A DNA stretch of 64,000 nucleotides from Roseitalea sp. (GTDB taxonomy: Bacteria > Pseudomonadota > Alphaproteobacteria > Rhizobiales > Rhizobiaceae): assembly GCA_017642895.1 (NCBI GenBank), contig JAEPON010000002.1:62001-126000 (forward strand), read 5' to 3'. The translations under genes were made by a program, and so were the position numbers. The notes below the pieces were generated by a model. The model did not search any database. It worked only from the letters and a program-made list of their open reading frames with translations, and was not told the DNA's origin. Positions within the stretch are counted from its first letter, which is position 1, and each line of letters opens with the position of its first letter. Below, one piece after another: positions 35,104 through 43,549 of this stretch.

Positions 35104-36029
35104 CAGCCGGCCTCCGCCATGGCGCGCAGTTCGGCAAAGCCGGGGTCCGGGCGGCCCTGCATCACGGCGCGCTGGGCCGGCGTCGGCGGACCGGCCGTCA
35201 TCCAGCGGTCCATCTGTTCGGGATCGGTGCGCGACCAGACCCTGGCCTCGTGCGTCGCCTCGTCGATCTGCTGCAGTTCGGAGGTGAACTCGATGACGAA
35301 GCCCGAAGGCGACACGAAATAGGCGAACGGATTGTTGCCCGGCCCGTGCCGTCCCGGCCCCCAGGTCGGCACATGGCCCTTCTGCTTCATCCGGCCGATG
35401 CCACGCATGAACTCGTCGATGGTCGGCATCTCGAAGGCGACATGATTGACGCTCGGATATTGCCCCCGCACCAGCGCGATCGAGTGGTGATCGGTGTTGC
35501 AGCGCAGGAACACCATCTGGTCGGCCGAATAGTCCGACACGCGGAAGCCGAGTACATCGCAATAGAACTTTTGCCGGTCCTCCATGTCCGGCGTGTTCAG
35601 AACCACATGGCTGACCTTGCGCGGCTTGGCCCAATCGTTCTGGTCCTCGTGCACGCGCGCCTCGGTGCGAAAGCGCAGGCGCCGGTCGTCAGGGTCCAGC
35701 ATCTCGAAGCCGTAACCGCCGATCCAGTCGTCGAAGGGCGCGGGCTGGCCGAGCAGGCAGCCATTGCGCGCCAGAACCTGGGCGTGCAGCGCATCGATGG
35801 CGGCGCGGTCGGGCATGGCGAAATGGACATGGTCGATGCCATAGACCGGCCCGTCCTTGAGCCCGTAGAGAAACGCTTCCGGCCCGGTGCCGCGAAGGAG
35901 CGCCTCGCCGTCTTCGGCATGGGCAAGGCTCAGCCCCCACATGTCCTCATAGAAGGGCAGCGTCGCGGTGATGCCGGGACCGCGCATCATGATGCCGCGC
36001 AGGCTTTCGACCCGGATTGTATCGCTCAT
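35103..36029 (-). CDS. Type I extradiol dioxygenase-like protein (two VOC modules)
   Basis: A 308-residue protein with two vicinal-oxygen-chelate modules. The second module carries the metal ligands in the order seen in 2,3-dihydroxybiphenyl dioxygenase: His141 (KVSHVVLN), His196 (VNHVAFE) and Glu247 (VIEFTS), with a catalytic-type His181/182 in between and Tyr237. This supports Fe(II)-dependent ring cleavage of a catechol-like intermediate. The start follows GAGGAG. It lies in the same operon as a Rieske oxygenase that could supply a diol. Confidence 0.86.
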   Translation of the reverse strand: MSDTIRVESLRGIMMRGPGITATLPFYEDMWGLSLAHAEDGEALLRGTGPEAFLYGLKDGPVYGIDHVHFAMPDRAAIDALHAQVLARNGCLLGQPAPFDDWIGGYGFEMLDPDDRRLRFRTEARVHEDQNDWAKPRKVSHVVLNTPDMEDRQKFYCDVLGFRVSDYSADQMVFLRCNTDHHSIALVRGQYPSVNHVAFEMPTIDEFMRGIGRMKQKGHVPTWGPGRHGPGNNPFAYFVSPSGFVIEFTSELQQIDEATHEARVWSRTDPEQMDRWMTAGPPTPAQRAVMQGRPDPGFAELRAMAEAG

Positions 36030-36052
36030 CGCCTCATCTCCTCTTGATCCTC

Positions 36053-36868
36053 TCACGCCGGCACTGCCGCCCGCATCAACAATCCCGCCACCGCTTCGGG
36101 TGCCTGCTGCGTCACCGCATGGCCGCAAAGGGGAACCTCGACCAGCACGCCTCGGCAGTCGGATGCGAGGCAGTCATGCGCCTCGCGCGCGCCGTCCGGC
36201 GGTGTGATCCGGTCTTGCGCGCCGGTGATGATGTCGGTCGGCACCGCAAGCTGTCCCACATCTTCAAGCAACCGGGCCGAGGCGAGCATGCGCACCGCCT
36301 GGCCGTAGCCGGGCATGCACACCTGCGCCATCGCTTCGCGCACGTCCGCAACGATCGCGGGATTGTCGTGCGGGGCATGGACCAGCGCGGCGGCGCGCGC
36401 GTTGGCAAAATCGTCAGGACCCAGCCGTTCGAGATCATCAATGCGGGCCTGCGCCTTGTCCGACAGCGCGCCGCTCGGATGCACGCCATGGCCCAGCGCC
36501 GGCGCGGCCAACACCAGCCGCGCCACACGTTGGCGATGTGAAACAGCGAACGAAGCGGCGATCAGCGCGCCCAGCGAGTGGCCGGCCAGAACGAAGCGGC
36601 CAACCCCCAAACCATCGACCAGTTTCAGGAGCGCTTCGGCATAGTCATTTGCCTTCGGCCAGTCACCGGCAAGCGGCCGAGAGTCGCCATAGCCCGGCGC
36701 GTTCCATGCGATCAGCCGCCAGTCAGCCGGCAGAAAAGCCATGACCGGCGCCCAGGAGGCGGCGTTGGAGCCGATCCCGTGCAACATCACCAGGGCCGGC
36801 CCGTCACCCGGGCGTTCGGCAAACGCGATGCCGTCGATCATGCGTGTGGACAGGGTCACCGGTTCCAT
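36053..36868 (-). CDS. Alpha/beta hydrolase (cytoplasmic)
   Basis: A 271-residue alpha/beta hydrolase with the oxyanion segment LHGIGSNAASW near residue 35, nucleophile Ser in GHSLGA, a late Asp in GAQDRITPP and a His in CGHAVTQQ. No signal peptide. It lies 4 bases after the SDR gene stop, with GATGAGG before the start. In meta-cleavage pathways such hydrolases split the ring-fission product; that role here is inference. Confidence 0.87.
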   Translation of the reverse strand: MEPVTLSTRMIDGIAFAERPGDGPALVMLHGIGSNAASWAPVMAFLPADWRLIAWNAPGYGDSRPLAGDWPKANDYAEALLKLVDGLGVGRFVLAGHSLGALIAASFAVSHRQRVARLVLAAPALGHGVHPSGALSDKAQARIDDLERLGPDDFANARAAALVHAPHDNPAIVADVREAMAQVCMPGYGQAVRMLASARLLEDVGQLAVPTDIITGAQDRITPPDGAREAHDCLASDCRGVLVEVPLCGHAVTQQAPEAVAGLLMRAAVPA

Positions 36869-36872
36869 CGCC

Positions 36873-37613
36873 TCATCCGAACACAAAGCCCTTGTTCACC
36901 GGCAGCACCTGGCCTGTCAGCGACAGCGCATCTTCGCCGAGCAGGAACGTGACGGTCCCGGCGACTTCCTCCGGCGCGTGCGACCCCGGCGCAGCCCGGC
37001 CGTCTGCATAGTGGCGGTGGCGCGCTTCGGGCACATAATCGGTCGATGGCGTCGTCAGAATGCCCGGCGCGATCGCGGTGACACCGACACCGTCGGGTCC
37101 CAATTCGCGGGCCAAAGACCGGGTCATGGCAATCACCGCGCCCTTGCTGGCAACATAGGACAGAAGCTTCGGCGCCCCCCAAAGCGCGGTGTCCGAGGCG
37201 ACATTGACGATACGGCCCGAACCGCTCGCCCTCAGGAGCGGCGCCATGGCGCGAACCATCAGCCAGGTGCCGCGCACATTGACGCCCATCACCCGGTCCC
37301 ATGTCTCGATGTCGATCTGCTCGAACGTCTTTCCGCCCACATTTGTCGCCACCGCGCCATTGTTGACGAGCCCGTGCAGCACCCCGTCCGTATGGGCACC
37401 GACCGCCTGTCCAAGTGCGTCGATGTAGGCCGGATCGGCCAGATCGACGGGCAGGAAATGGCCGTTTATATCGGCGGCGACGGCCCGGCCTTCCTCCTCG
37501 GCGATATCGGCGAGGATCAGCCGCGCGCCGGCATCGGCGAGCGTGCGCGCAAGCACAGCGCCCAGCCCGCGCGCCGCGCCGGTCACCAGCACATGGCGGC
37601 CTTCGAGCGTCAT
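36873..37613 (-). CDS. SDR family oxidoreductase
   Basis: A 246-residue dehydrogenase with TGAARGLG (11-18), NNGA (84-87) in place of NNAG, and the complete Ser140, Tyr153, Lys157 set. Asp36 after the second strand suggests NAD. It overlaps the Rieske gene stop by four bases. In a Rieske-initiated route it could dehydrogenate a cis-diol or an alcohol. Confidence 0.88.
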   Translation of the reverse strand: MTLEGRHVLVTGAARGLGAVLARTLADAGARLILADIAEEEGRAVAADINGHFLPVDLADPAYIDALGQAVGAHTDGVLHGLVNNGAVATNVGGKTFEQIDIETWDRVMGVNVRGTWLMVRAMAPLLRASGSGRIVNVASDTALWGAPKLLSYVASKGAVIAMTRSLARELGPDGVGVTAIAPGILTTPSTDYVPEARHRHYADGRAAPGSHAPEEVAGTVTFLLGEDALSLTGQVLPVNKGFVFG

Positions 37614-38647
37614 TCGGCGGCGACCTGGCTTTCGGCGAGTTCCGCCTCGATCTGCGTCTTGGCCGCCCGCGTCAGCATCTGCCGGATACGGCTGACGCCC
37701 AGATCGTGCTGATAGAGCATTTCGCGCTTGCGCGCATCGTCCGGCATGCCCTCCAGCATCACACGGTCCTGTTCGAGCACGTTCCAGTGGTTGGGCTCGA
37801 GCTTGGCGCGATAAAGGAACCGCCAGCTCTCGCGAGCGAGCCCTTCGACCTTGCGCAAGCGCCAGAAGAAGACCTTGCAGGTGCGCGCGTCGATCGGCGA
37901 GACGAAGCCGACAATCCGCATGAACCCGCCCGGCCCGGCCGCCGGCGGATAGGGAATGTCGAGAAAGCAGAACATGACACCCGGATGCAGCTCGAATTCG
38001 GTCCAGTCGAAATTCTCGCCGGTCTGTCCGACGCGTTCGACCCGGAACCCGTCATCGGTCTTGTCGAGCTTCATCAAATCCTGCTTGGACCCGTAAGCCA
38101 GCGTGAAGCTCTCCGAATGCAGGTAGCAGCCATGCATCGGGTCAGCCAGATTATCAAGCGCGTAGCGGTAATTGGTCTCCCAGACCGAGGTGCACAGGAA
38201 ACCCGTCCATTCGTCGCTGATCAGTTCCTTGGGCAGCACCAGTTCGGGCGGCTCGGGCTGGTCGACGGACGGCACATAGACAAAGACCGCGTCATTGGCC
38301 TCGGTGACCTTGAAGCTCTTGAGCGCCTTGCGGCCTTCCAATGCGCATTCGGGCATGGCCGGCACGCGCTGCACGACCCCTTCGCCATCGACGATCACGC
38401 CGTGATAACGGCAGCCGATATTGCCCTCATGGATTTCGCCATAGGAGAGCGGCGCGCCCCGGTGCGGACAGAAGTCTTCGATGCACTGGATGGCGCCGAA
38501 ACCGTCGCGCCACAGGACGATCTTGTTGTCGAGGAGGCGGGTGCCATAGGGCGCGTCCGCCTTGATCTCGACGGATTTTGCCACCGGATACCACTGGCCC
38601 GGAAGGCCGGAGTTGACGCGTTCCTCGATCAGGCTCTTCTTGTCCAT
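37610..38647 (-). CDS. Rieske non-heme iron oxygenase, catalytic subunit
   Basis: A 345-residue ring-hydroxylating or demethylating oxygenase. The [2Fe-2S] Rieske ligands are Cys60, His62, Cys79 and His82 (CPHRGAP and CRYHGV). The mononuclear iron site is in DNLADPMHGCYLH with His172 and His177. This is the short, one-component form (like vanillate O-demethylase or related oxygenases), and no beta subunit follows. The reductase and flavodoxin of the same operon may be its electron partners. A good ribosome site (GGAGGAC) precedes the start. Confidence 0.9.
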   Translation of the reverse strand: MDKKSLIEERVNSGLPGQWYPVAKSVEIKADAPYGTRLLDNKIVLWRDGFGAIQCIEDFCPHRGAPLSYGEIHEGNIGCRYHGVIVDGEGVVQRVPAMPECALEGRKALKSFKVTEANDAVFVYVPSVDQPEPPELVLPKELISDEWTGFLCTSVWETNYRYALDNLADPMHGCYLHSESFTLAYGSKQDLMKLDKTDDGFRVERVGQTGENFDWTEFELHPGVMFCFLDIPYPPAAGPGGFMRIVGFVSPIDARTCKVFFWRLRKVEGLARESWRFLYRAKLEPNHWNVLEQDRVMLEGMPDDARKREMLYQHDLGVSRIRQMLTRAAKTQIEAELAESQVAAE

Positions 38648-38665
38648 TTTGTCCTCCAGGAAATT

Positions 38666-39502
38666 CTAGTGCTCGGCCTTGGGCAGATAGTGCAGGACCC
38701 GTTCCTCGATCCGCACCAGGATCGCATAGAGCGCGATGCCGATCAGCGTCAGGAACAGGATCGCGTTGAACACCATGGCGGCATTGGCCTGCCCGCCGCC
38801 ATAGGAGATCAGAAAGCCCAACCCGACATTGCCGCCGACCAGTTCGCCGACCGTCACGCCGATGACGGCGAGCGTCGATGCGATACGCAGCCCGGCCATC
38901 AGGTTGGGCAACGTCGAAGGCATCTCGATCTTGAAGAAGATGCCCCAGCGCGAAAGATTGTAGGCGCGCGCCAGATTGACCAGATCGCGGTCGACGGTGC
39001 GCATCGCCTGCAGAACATTGACGAGCACGGGAAAGAACACGATCAGCACCGTGACCAGGAGCTTCGGCGTCGCATTGTAGCCGAACCACATGATGAAGAG
39101 CGGCGCGAACGCCACTTTCGGCGCGATCTGCAGCGCCAGTATGTAGGGCGACAGCACCTTCTCCCAAAACGCCGACATGCCCAGAAGATAGCCGATCGCC
39201 GCGCCCATGGCGCTGCCGATCAAAAAGCCCAGCACCGTATAGAGCGCGGTCGAGGCGATGTGCGAGGCCAGCCGTTCCTGCGCCCACATGCGCTGCAGTT
39301 CGGCCAGACAGTCGGTCACCGTGGGAATGATGAATTTCGGCACGTCCAGCGCCGGGGGCACAAACTCCCAGGCCAGCAGCACCAGCACCAGCAAGCTCAA
39401 GCTTGCCAGCATCGTGCCGTTGACCGGAAGCGATGCCCTTGGCTTGCCGGGTGAGGCCGGCGCGACGGGCGCGCCGGTGCTGGAGTGTGCCGCGTCGGTC
39501 AT
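38666..39502 (-). CDS. ABC transporter permease (taurine/nitrate SsuC type)
   Basis: A 278-residue permease with about six transmembrane segments and the loop motif LARAYNLSRWGIFFKIEMPSTL (an EAA-type coupling region, quoted in part). Its start overlaps the binding-protein stop by four bases. It forms the importer with the binding protein at 39499 and the ATPase at 41316. Confidence 0.91.
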   Translation of the reverse strand: MTDAAHSSTGAPVAPASPGKPRASLPVNGTMLASLSLLVLVLLAWEFVPPALDVPKFIIPTVTDCLAELQRMWAQERLASHIASTALYTVLGFLIGSAMGAAIGYLLGMSAFWEKVLSPYILALQIAPKVAFAPLFIMWFGYNATPKLLVTVLIVFFPVLVNVLQAMRTVDRDLVNLARAYNLSRWGIFFKIEMPSTLPNLMAGLRIASTLAVIGVTVGELVGGNVGLGFLISYGGGQANAAMVFNAILFLTLIGIALYAILVRIEERVLHYLPKAEH

Positions 39503-40482
39503 TGCACGAAGTCATTCGTATAGAGGTCTTCGACGGGAACGGCGGTGCGCACGATCTCATTGTCGAGGTAGAACTGCTGCACCTCGGCGATCCGATCGGC
39601 GTCGAACGAGCCGAGCGGCTGGCCCTCGCCTTCCGGATAGACCAGCGTCGAATAGGCCCGCATGATCCCTTCGATCTGCGCTTCCTTGCCCTCATGCTGC
39701 GGCACAAGCTGGGTGTACTCGGCAGCGGCCTGGGCCGGGTCGTCATTGATGTCGCCGATGGCCCTGATCACCGCGCCGACAAAGCCCTCGATCACCTCGG
39801 GCTTTTCCGCGATCATCGTGTCCGAAGCGATGATCGCCTGCGCCATGGCCGGGAACACGCTGTCGATGGGCATCTGCTGCATTTCAACGCCGGCGCCCTC
39901 GACGGCGGCGATCCATTCGGGAACGCCCGACATGGCGTCAAGGTCGCCCGAAATGCTCAACTGTATGATGCCGCCGGGGCCAACCGCCTGGATGTCGGCG
40001 TCAGCCTTGGTCAGGCCGGCCGAGGCGAGAACGCCCAGCAGATTGTAGTAGGTCGTGTCCTGGAACGACAAAACGCCGATCGACTTGCCGGCCAGATCCT
40101 CGGGCCCGGAAATGCCGCTGTCGGCGCGCCATGCAAGCTGCGTCAGTCCGCGACCGCCAAGCAGCGCCACGCCGCGAATGTCGAGCCCGTTGGCGCGCAC
40201 GATGATCGGCGTGTCTCCGATACCGCCGCCCATGTCGGCATTGCCGACGGCAACCTGGGTCGCGACATCGGCGCCTCCCTTGCCGACCTGGAACGTCACA
40301 TCAAGGCCGGCCTCTTCGAAATAGCCCTTGCCCTCGGCAAGCTGAAACGGCGCGAAGGCTGGCAGGAAATCGGGTGCCGGAAACAGATAGGTGACCTTCT
40401 CGGCGGCCGAGGCGACCGCAGGTGAAAGGATGGTTGCGACGGAAATCGCCATCGTCGCGATGGCGCGGCCAAGTCTTGTCAT
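39499..40482 (-). CDS. ABC transporter substrate-binding protein (NMT1/SsuA type)
   Basis: A 327-residue periplasmic protein with a signal peptide ending near ASAAEK (residues 25-30) and the NMT1/TauA-type body (FAPFQLAEGKGYFEEAGLDV quoted in part; VGNADMGGGIGDTP). It should deliver the primary substrate of the catabolic operon. AGGGAG lies just before the start. Confidence 0.91.
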   Translation of the reverse strand: MTRLGRAIATMAISVATILSPAVASAAEKVTYLFPAPDFLPAFAPFQLAEGKGYFEEAGLDVTFQVGKGGADVATQVAVGNADMGGGIGDTPIIVRANGLDIRGVALLGGRGLTQLAWRADSGISGPEDLAGKSIGVLSFQDTTYYNLLGVLASAGLTKADADIQAVGPGGIIQLSISGDLDAMSGVPEWIAAVEGAGVEMQQMPIDSVFPAMAQAIIASDTMIAEKPEVIEGFVGAVIRAIGDINDDPAQAAAEYTQLVPQHEGKEAQIEGIMRAYSTLVYPEGEGQPLGSFDADRIAEVQQFYLDNEIVRTAVPVEDLYTNDFVQ

Positions 40483-40524
40483 GATGAACTCCCTGATAGC
40501 TGGCTCTGTTTTGGTTTCGGTCGG

Positions 40525-41319
40525 TCAAAGGCTCTCGGCGATCGTCGCCAATCCCTGCGCAACGGCATCGGGGTCCGTGAGCAGCACCTCGTGTCCGCCG
40601 GAGATTTCCACGGTGGTCGCTTGGCCGAACCACATCGCCATGCCGGCCCAGGCACCCGGCGGAAGGGACGCATCATCGGTGGCCAGCAGCACGAATTTGG
40701 GGGCCTTCACATCGGCAAAGCTGCTGGTGTCGATCTCATGGGTGTAAAAGCCGAAGGGCTGCGGCACCATCATCCCGATGATCTCGGTGGCGCGGTCCTC
40801 CTCGACGCCGGCCAGCAGCACATTGCGCCAGAATTGCTCGCCGACACCGATGCTGTTGTCGCCCGATGCTTCGGCGATCTGACGGAACGTCGCCGCGATA
40901 TCCGGGGGCAGATTCTGTTCGAGCGACGTGCCATCCTCGATCAGGAAGGCGTTGTGAAAGACGACGGCATCGAGTTGGTCGGCGACCTTGCCGGCCGCCT
41001 GCTGAAGCAGAACACCGGCCGCCGAGTGACCCACGAGGATCACATTGCCGTCATGGGACCGGACGGCCTCGATCAGGGTCGCTTCGGCATCGGCGAACGT
41101 GACGCCGGCCCGGTCCGCATCCTTGCCATGGCCGGGCAGCGTAAGCGCCTGAGCGGTGTATCCCTGCGCATCCAGCCGGCCGATGACGGGCTGCCAGGCC
41201 GCCCCGACATGCCAGGCTCCGGGCACGAGCACGAAATGGGCCTTGTCGTCCGCGCTGGCCGGCACCGCCAGCAATAGCGATGCAAACCCGGCAAGCAAAA
41301 ATGTCTTCCATTGCGTCAT
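40525..41319 (-). CDS. Secreted alpha/beta hydrolase
   Basis: A 264-residue alpha/beta hydrolase with a clear signal peptide (hydrophobic to about residue 19, AxA-type site before DDKAHF). Nucleophile Ser is in GHSAAG, with GGHEV near the C-terminus as the histidine. It resembles salicylate/methylester-type esterases of plant and bacterial origin. Coded between the ATPase and binding-protein genes, it probably hydrolyses an ester in the periplasm before uptake. Confidence 0.85.
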   Translation of the reverse strand: MTQWKTFLLAGFASLLLAVPASADDKAHFVLVPGAWHVGAAWQPVIGRLDAQGYTAQALTLPGHGKDADRAGVTFADAEATLIEAVRSHDGNVILVGHSAAGVLLQQAAGKVADQLDAVVFHNAFLIEDGTSLEQNLPPDIAATFRQIAEASGDNSIGVGEQFWRNVLLAGVEEDRATEIIGMMVPQPFGFYTHEIDTSSFADVKAPKFVLLATDDASLPPGAWAGMAMWFGQATTVEISGGHEVLLTDPDAVAQGLATIAESL

Positions 41320-42095
41320 GCCATCACCTCTTCCGCCTTCTCTTCGAGCTTCAGATGTTTGAAGACCTGCGCCGCATAGGTGCTGACCTCGGGCATCACA
41401 CGGCGCTTGAGCGGCTGGTCGCGGTGCGGCAAATCGACATTGATCTCGGCGACGATCCGGCCGGGGCGTTCCGAAAGCACCAGAATGCGGTCGGACATCA
41501 GCACCGCCTCGGCCAGATCATGGGTGATCAGAAGCGTGGTCTTGCCGGTTTCGGCGATCGTGCCTGCGAACGAATTCTGCAAAAGCAGTTTGGTCTGCGC
41601 GTCGAGCGCCGAAAAAGGCTCGTCCAGAAGAATGATTTCGGGGTCGACGGCGAGGGTCCGCGCAAGCGCCGCGCGCTGGCGCATGCCGCCGGACAATTGA
41701 TAGGGAAAGTGCCGCTCGAACCCGTCCAGATGACAATGCTTCAATTCCTGCATGGCGCGGGCGCGCCGTTCGGACTTGCCGACACCGCGTGCCTCGAGCC
41801 CGAATTCGATATTGCCGACGATGGAGCGCCAGGGCAGCAGCAGATCCTTCTGCAGCATGAAGCCGACATGGGAGTTTGGGCCGGTCACGGGGACGTTGCT
41901 CACCCGAACCTCGCCCTGCGAGGGCTGATAGAGACCGGCCGTCATGCTCAAAAGGGTCGACTTTCCGCACCCCGACGGCCCGACGACGGCGACGAACTCG
42001 CCCTCATCAACCTTGAAGCTGACATCGCTGACCGCGGTCAGAACCCCGCCATTGGTCTCGAACCGTTTGGTAACGGCGTTGAACTCAAGCGCCAT
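41316..42095 (-). CDS. ABC transporter ATP-binding protein (SsuB/TauB type)
   Basis: A 259-residue ATPase with Walker A GPSGCGKST (about residue 39), signature LSGGMRQRAALAR and Walker B IILLDEPFSALD. It ends overlapping the secreted hydrolase start and begins 11 bases inside the upstream small gene, so all are likely translated together. It completes the importer of the catabolic operon. Confidence 0.93.
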   Translation of the reverse strand: MALEFNAVTKRFETNGGVLTAVSDVSFKVDEGEFVAVVGPSGCGKSTLLSMTAGLYQPSQGEVRVSNVPVTGPNSHVGFMLQKDLLLPWRSIVGNIEFGLEARGVGKSERRARAMQELKHCHLDGFERHFPYQLSGGMRQRAALARTLAVDPEIILLDEPFSALDAQTKLLLQNSFAGTIAETGKTTLLITHDLAEAVLMSDRILVLSERPGRIVAEINVDLPHRDQPLKRRVMPEVSTYAAQVFKHLKLEEKAEEVMA

Positions 42096-42387
42096 AACCG
42101 TTGGCCTGATAGGCGGCATCGAGATCGGCATTGATCGCCGCAAGCTCTTCGGCGAGCAGCGCCTCGGTCCAGTCGGCCCGGCCGGAGACCGGCGCGGCGA
42201 TACCGCGTTTGGCAAGCTCGGCGGCGACGGCCGCGAACTCATGGGTGCCGGCGCCATAAATCTCCATCAGCGCACCGGCCAGCGCGTCCTCCGCCGGCGA
42301 CATGTCCCGCCCCTTGCTTTGATGGGCCAGTTGCGGACGGCTGGTATCCCGTGCCCGCTGCGACAGGCGATCCTTGAAACCGTCCAT
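42085..42387 (-). CDS. Small conserved protein, recombinase-like helix-turn-helix
   Basis: A 100-residue protein with no signal peptide or membrane segment. The central part (DALAGALMEIYGAGTHEFAA then LAKRGI and DWTEALLAEEL) resembles from memory a family annotated 'recombinase-like helix-turn-helix', which is often coded beside Rieske oxygenase genes. It is the first gene of the catabolic operon and overlaps the ATPase gene by 11 bases. The role is unknown. Confidence 0.65.
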   Translation of the reverse strand: MDGFKDRLSQRARDTSRPQLAHQSKGRDMSPAEDALAGALMEIYGAGTHEFAAVAAELAKRGIAAPVSGRADWTEALLAEELAAINADLDAAYQANGYGA

Positions 42388-42406
42388 GATGCCCTCTCAA
42401 CAAGTC

Positions 42407-42463
42407 GTTCAAATATGAACATAGTGTTCAAAATAGATTGCAAGACATGGCTGGCACTGTCAA
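42407..42463 (-). promoter_or_regulatory. Promoter and paired IclR-type operator of the catabolic operon
   Basis: On the minus strand TTGACA at 42463-42458 is followed 17-18 bases later by an AT-rich -10 region near 42440-42434. Directly downstream are GTTCAAATATGAAC (42407-42420, arms GTTCA/TGAAC) and a second GTTCAAAAT (42426-42434). This tandem copies the pair in the IclR promoter at 27133, including the 19-base step. The sites sit 20-47 bases before the first gene, over and after the -10 region, where a bound repressor would block transcription. Confidence 0.7.
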
Positions 42464-42532
42464 GCGGGTTTCGCCAAGCCCTGGAAAACCGCGGCGGCGG
42501 CTCCTCATTCGGTGCCGCCGCCACGGTTCGGG

Positions 42533-43480
42533 TCATGCGGCGCGATAGGAAACGCCGTCATCGTCGGCCGTGCCGATCACGTGCCAGACGGTGGCTGCGC
42601 CGGCACCATCGTTGCGGAACCAGTGGGCCCGGCCGGCCGGTGTCTTGACCAGGTCGCGCGGCCCCAGTTCCACCTCGACCGACTGGCCATCCTCGTCCCA
42701 GCCGACGGTCAAAGAGCCGTCCAGCACCAGAAACGCGTCCTCGACCGGCCGCGTGAAAGGTTGCACGCCGACGCGCGAGGGAACCCCCCACATCTCCTTT
42801 CGGCATGTATGGTGCTGAAGCCCGGCCGGGCCGACATAGACCTTGCGCATGAAGCCGGCCTCTTCCCAGATCGCGGGCAGTTCATTGTGGCGCACCACAT
42901 AGCGCGCCATCAGCTTTTGCAGCGGATGGTCGCCATCGGGATCAAACGGCAGCGTCTTGCCCGGCGCGGCGCCGAATGTCCGCGCCAGCTCGGTCGGGTG
43001 GTCCTTGGGATGGTAGTGATAGACCGGCGGCAGCGGCTTGCCGACATCGACCGAAATCGACATCAACACCGGCTCCACCCCATCGACCCGGAAGCCGTGA
43101 CCGATGTCGCGCGCGTTCAGGATCATGTCCTTGGGGCCAAGATTGACCTCGACCACCTCGCCATCCTTCTCCCAGCCGACGATCAGCGTCCCGTCGATGA
43201 TCAGGAAGCTTTCTTCGATCTCATGGCTGTGACAGGCCGCATAGCGGCCCGGCTCCTTGTAGATCAGGCTCAGGGTGAAATGGTCGGGCTTGAGCGTCGA
43301 TGTGTCGCCGACCTTGGGCGACCCGCCGGCGCCGATATAGCGCATCTGCGCGCGCGCCAATTCGTCATAGCCGTCATTGGACGGAAAGGCGTTCCAGTCG
43401 AACACCTTGTCGGTGAACCGGCCGGTATGGGCCTTGAGGTCCGCAGCGAGCGCGGGGGCGGGTGCGGCATGCACGTTCAT
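42533..43480 (-). CDS. Bicupin protein, possible ring-cleavage dioxygenase
   Basis: A 315-residue protein with two cupin domains. The first has likely metal ligands His84, His86, Glu90 and His128 (HSHEIEE and DIGHGF). The second repeats the fold (LVLDGSLTVGWDEDG) and keeps only part of the histidine set. Two cupins and this length recall gentisate 1,2-dioxygenase relatives, but identity is not certain. AGGAGGAC precedes the start. It is transcribed toward the catabolic operon, 145 bases upstream of its first gene. Confidence 0.78.
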   Translation of the reverse strand: MNVHAAPAPALAADLKAHTGRFTDKVFDWNAFPSNDGYDELARAQMRYIGAGGSPKVGDTSTLKPDHFTLSLIYKEPGRYAACHSHEIEESFLIIDGTLIVGWEKDGEVVEVNLGPKDMILNARDIGHGFRVDGVEPVLMSISVDVGKPLPPVYHYHPKDHPTELARTFGAAPGKTLPFDPDGDHPLQKLMARYVVRHNELPAIWEEAGFMRKVYVGPAGLQHHTCRKEMWGVPSRVGVQPFTRPVEDAFLVLDGSLTVGWDEDGQSVEVELGPRDLVKTPAGRAHWFRNDGAGAATVWHVIGTADDDGVSYRAA

Positions 43481-43549
43481 GATCGTCCTCCTTGATCGTG
43501 GATCGCCCGACGCTATCGCGACACCGTTTTGTATGCTACGCGCCGTTTT

